Shown here one piece after another: positions 5,472-6,518 of a stretch of 6,518 bases of DNA. The DNA comes from Promethearchaeota archaeon (GTDB lineage: Archaea; Asgardarchaeota; Lokiarchaeia; Sigynarchaeales; SOKP01). Location of the stretch: NCBI GenBank assembly GCA_014729315.1, contig WJKD01000630.1, forward strand, positions 1-6,518, given 5' to 3'. The translations under genes and the position numbers were made by a program. Numbering within the stretch: position 1 is the stretch's first letter; every line of letters begins with the position of its first letter. The notes below the pieces were generated by a model. It did not search any database and was not told the origin of the DNA. It saw nothing but the letters and a program-made list of their open reading frames with translations.

Positions 5472-5635
5472 GGAAAAATAATATCTCTAAATTCTGTTCT
5501 TATTAAAATATTTTTTGGATATTTTATTATCTTCTCGTTAAAAGATATTAATTTAGCACTAAAGATCCCCATTAATCTATGACCAACATATTTTTCTAAA
5601 TAATTAATTTTAAATTTATTTCCATCGATATTCAT
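5459..5635 (-). CDS. Possible small protein of 58 residues, unrecognised
   Basis: From ATG at 5635 the frame encodes 58 residues beginning MNIDGNKFKINYLEKYVG and ending with FRDIIFPNYK. The sequence alternates charged and hydrophobic residues in a way expected of short beta strands (KLISFNEKIIKYPKN, ILIRTEF), lacks low-complexity stretches, and uses A/T-ending codons like the neighbouring genes. It therefore reads more like protein than most frames in this DNA. No family was recognised. An upstream in-frame ATG at 5695 would extend it to 78 residues but would overlap the glycyl radical enzyme gene by 47-59 bp on the opposite strand, so the shorter form is preferred. The start lies only a base or so from the divergent enzyme's start, leaving little room for separate promoters, which argues against it. 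A hairpin plus T tract at the stop argues for it. Confidence 0.35.
   Translation of the reverse strand: MNIDGNKFKINYLEKYVGHRLMGIFSAKLISFNEKIIKYPKNILIRTEFRDIIFPNYK
5608..5618 (+). promoter_or_regulatory. Candidate TATA box of the glycyl radical enzyme gene
   Basis: TTTTAAATTTA is TATA-like, with its centre near 5612, 25 nt before the ATG at 5637. This spacing predicts transcription starting at about that ATG, so the mRNA would be leaderless, or have an 11-12 nt leader if ATG 5649 is used. There is no convincing Shine-Dalgarno before either ATG. The element falls inside the possible small minus-strand ORF. Confidence 0.45.
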
Positions 5636-5636
5636 A

Positions 5637-6518
5637 ATGTGGTATAATATGGCTGAAAGATTACTTAAAAACTTAGTAAAAGGAATCCCCCACATTTCTA
5701 TTAAAGTTCCTCTTTATTATACTAAGGCTCTAAAAGATACTCCGGGAAAACCGATGATAATCCGGCAAGCAGAAGGATTAAAGTCAACTCTGGAAAACTT
5801 ACCGATAATTATCAGACCAGATGAGTTGATTGTTGGAACTTTTGACGAGGATATCCCCGTAGCAATTCCCAGACTCGAAGGGTCGGGATTTCGAATCATG
5901 AACGAACTTGAAACTCTGTCTGAAAGAGCTGTCAACCCTATCTTCGTAAAAGAAGACGATATACAAATATTAAGAGAAGAGTTGGCTCCTTATTATGAGA
6001 AGTTTAAAATTGATAATTACGCAAGAGAATTAGCGCCAGAAGGCGTATTTGAAGTTGGCTTTAGTGGAAGTTCGTATATTCCCACCGAAATAGGGGGAAT
6101 TGCACACGCAGTAGTCGATTATCCGAGACTTCTTTCTAAAGGTTTAAAATATTATATGGTCGAAGCTCAAAAAAAAATCGATAAGTACCAGAATCGACTA
6201 AGCGTGGATCCGTCGGCAGACGATAAAGTTGCGTTTTATAAAGCTATGAAGATTATTTGCGAAGCAATGAGAGATTACGCTCACAAATACTCCAAAAGGG
6301 CAGAGAGAATGGCCAAGAGCGAAGCTAACGCAATAAGACGAAAAGAATTATTACAAATCGCTGCAACTTGTAAAAATATATCTGAAAATCCGCCTTACAA
6401 TATACAAGAAGCAATTCAATTTGTATGGTTCATTCATATGGCACTTCACATCGAAAATTTTGAACACGGTATTTCCTTTGGCAGGATTGATCAATACCTT
6501 TATACTTATTTCAGGGGT
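5637..6518 (+). CDS. Glycyl radical enzyme (PFL-like), N-terminal part
   Basis: The frame stays open for 294 codons to the window edge, so only about the first third of a usual 780-850 residue enzyme is present. Family blocks of the pyruvate formate-lyase-like N-terminal domain are ENLPIIIRPDELIVG (53-67), IGGIAHAVVDYPRLLSKGL (152-170), an ISENPPYNIQEAIQFVWF block (248-265) leading to IHMALHIE, and FGRIDQYLY (281-289). These enzymes use a glycyl radical, installed by a radical-SAM activase, and a cysteine thiyl radical to cleave C-C, C-O or C-N bonds under anoxic conditions. The catalytic cysteine and glycyl loop lie beyond the window, so lyase, dehydratase or other subtypes cannot be told apart; a decarboxylase or addition-type enzyme is not excluded. 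ATG 5637 is preferred because a TATA-like element sits 25 nt before it; ATG 5649 is the in-frame alternative, four codons later. No activase gene is in the visible DNA, but it could follow downstream. Confidence 0.9.
   Translation, partial: MWYNMAERLLKNLVKGIPHISIKVPLYYTKALKDTPGKPMIIRQAEGLKSTLENLPIIIRPDELIVGTFDEDIPVAIPRLEGSGFRIMNELETLSERAVNPIFVKEDDIQILREELAPYYEKFKIDNYARELAPEGVFEVGFSGSSYIPTEIGGIAHAVVDYPRLLSKGLKYYMVEAQKKIDKYQNRLSVDPSADDKVAFYKAMKIICEAMRDYAHKYSKRAERMAKSEANAIRRKELLQIAATCKNISENPPYNIQEAIQFVWFIHMALHIENFEHGISFGRIDQYLYTYFRG

Noticed and set aside
5459..5695. Longer 78-codon version of the small minus-strand ORF
   Set aside because: It would overlap the start of the glycyl radical enzyme gene; the 20 extra residues are antisense to that enzyme's N-terminus, so the internal ATG at 5635 is preferred.
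5717..5935. Minus-strand ORF of 72 codons within the glycyl radical enzyme gene
   Set aside because: Antisense to the conserved PDELIVG region; no support of its own.
1..6518. CRISPR arrays, tRNA/rRNA genes, insertion sequences, riboswitches, or a defence/conflict system
   Set aside because: No spaced direct repeats, cloverleaf-like segments, transposase frames or terminal inverted repeats were seen, and the gene set (hydrolase, GTPase, transporter, peptidase, glycyl radical enzyme) does not form a recognisable system.

Overview
The window looks like chromosomal DNA from an archaeon, most likely a member of the Asgard group (Lokiarchaeia-like). The case rests on three things. There is a Rab/Ras-type small GTPase whose G domain is fused to an N-terminal domain that looks longin/roadblock-like. 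Candidate promoters are archaeal TATA/BRE-like elements, two of them placed about 25-26 nt before start codons, as expected for leaderless transcripts. The DNA is AT-rich, with terminators that are plain oligo-T tracts. No rRNA, tRNA, CRISPR or mobile element was seen, so the taxonomic call is an inference.

Layout, left to right. (1) 52-1065 (+): a complete DUF2961/GH172-type glycoside hydrolase with both expected catalytic glutamates and no signal peptide; its start is non-ATG and unsettled. (2) 1132-2172 (-): the fused small GTPase, convergent with the hydrolase, with oligo-T and a perfect inverted repeat between them. (3) 2173-2418: a divergent promoter region. (4) 2419-2748 (+): a small, unrecognised, highly hydrophobic membrane protein with a clear Shine-Dalgarno. 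(5) 2951-3877 (+): a cation diffusion facilitator (zinc-type exporter) with an unusual HxxxH in TM2. (6) 3894-5387 (-): a divergent M32 (carboxypeptidase Taq) metallopeptidase that keeps its zinc ligands but has lost several family signature residues. (7) 5459-5635 (-): a possible 58-residue protein whose stop codon lies inside a perfect 12-bp inverted repeat. (8) 5637 to the window end (+): the N-terminal third of a glycyl radical enzyme (PFL-like), cut off by the window edge.

Almost every gene has its own promoter-sized gap and neighbours alternate in strand, so this is a set of single-gene units and not one operon. I see no coherent multi-gene system. The hydrolase and glycyl radical enzyme fit fermentative sugar or polyol catabolism, the CDF protein metal homeostasis, and the GTPase the eukaryote-like signalling/trafficking repertoire of Asgard archaea. 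The two most unusual proteins are the fused GTPase and the remodelled M32 peptidase.
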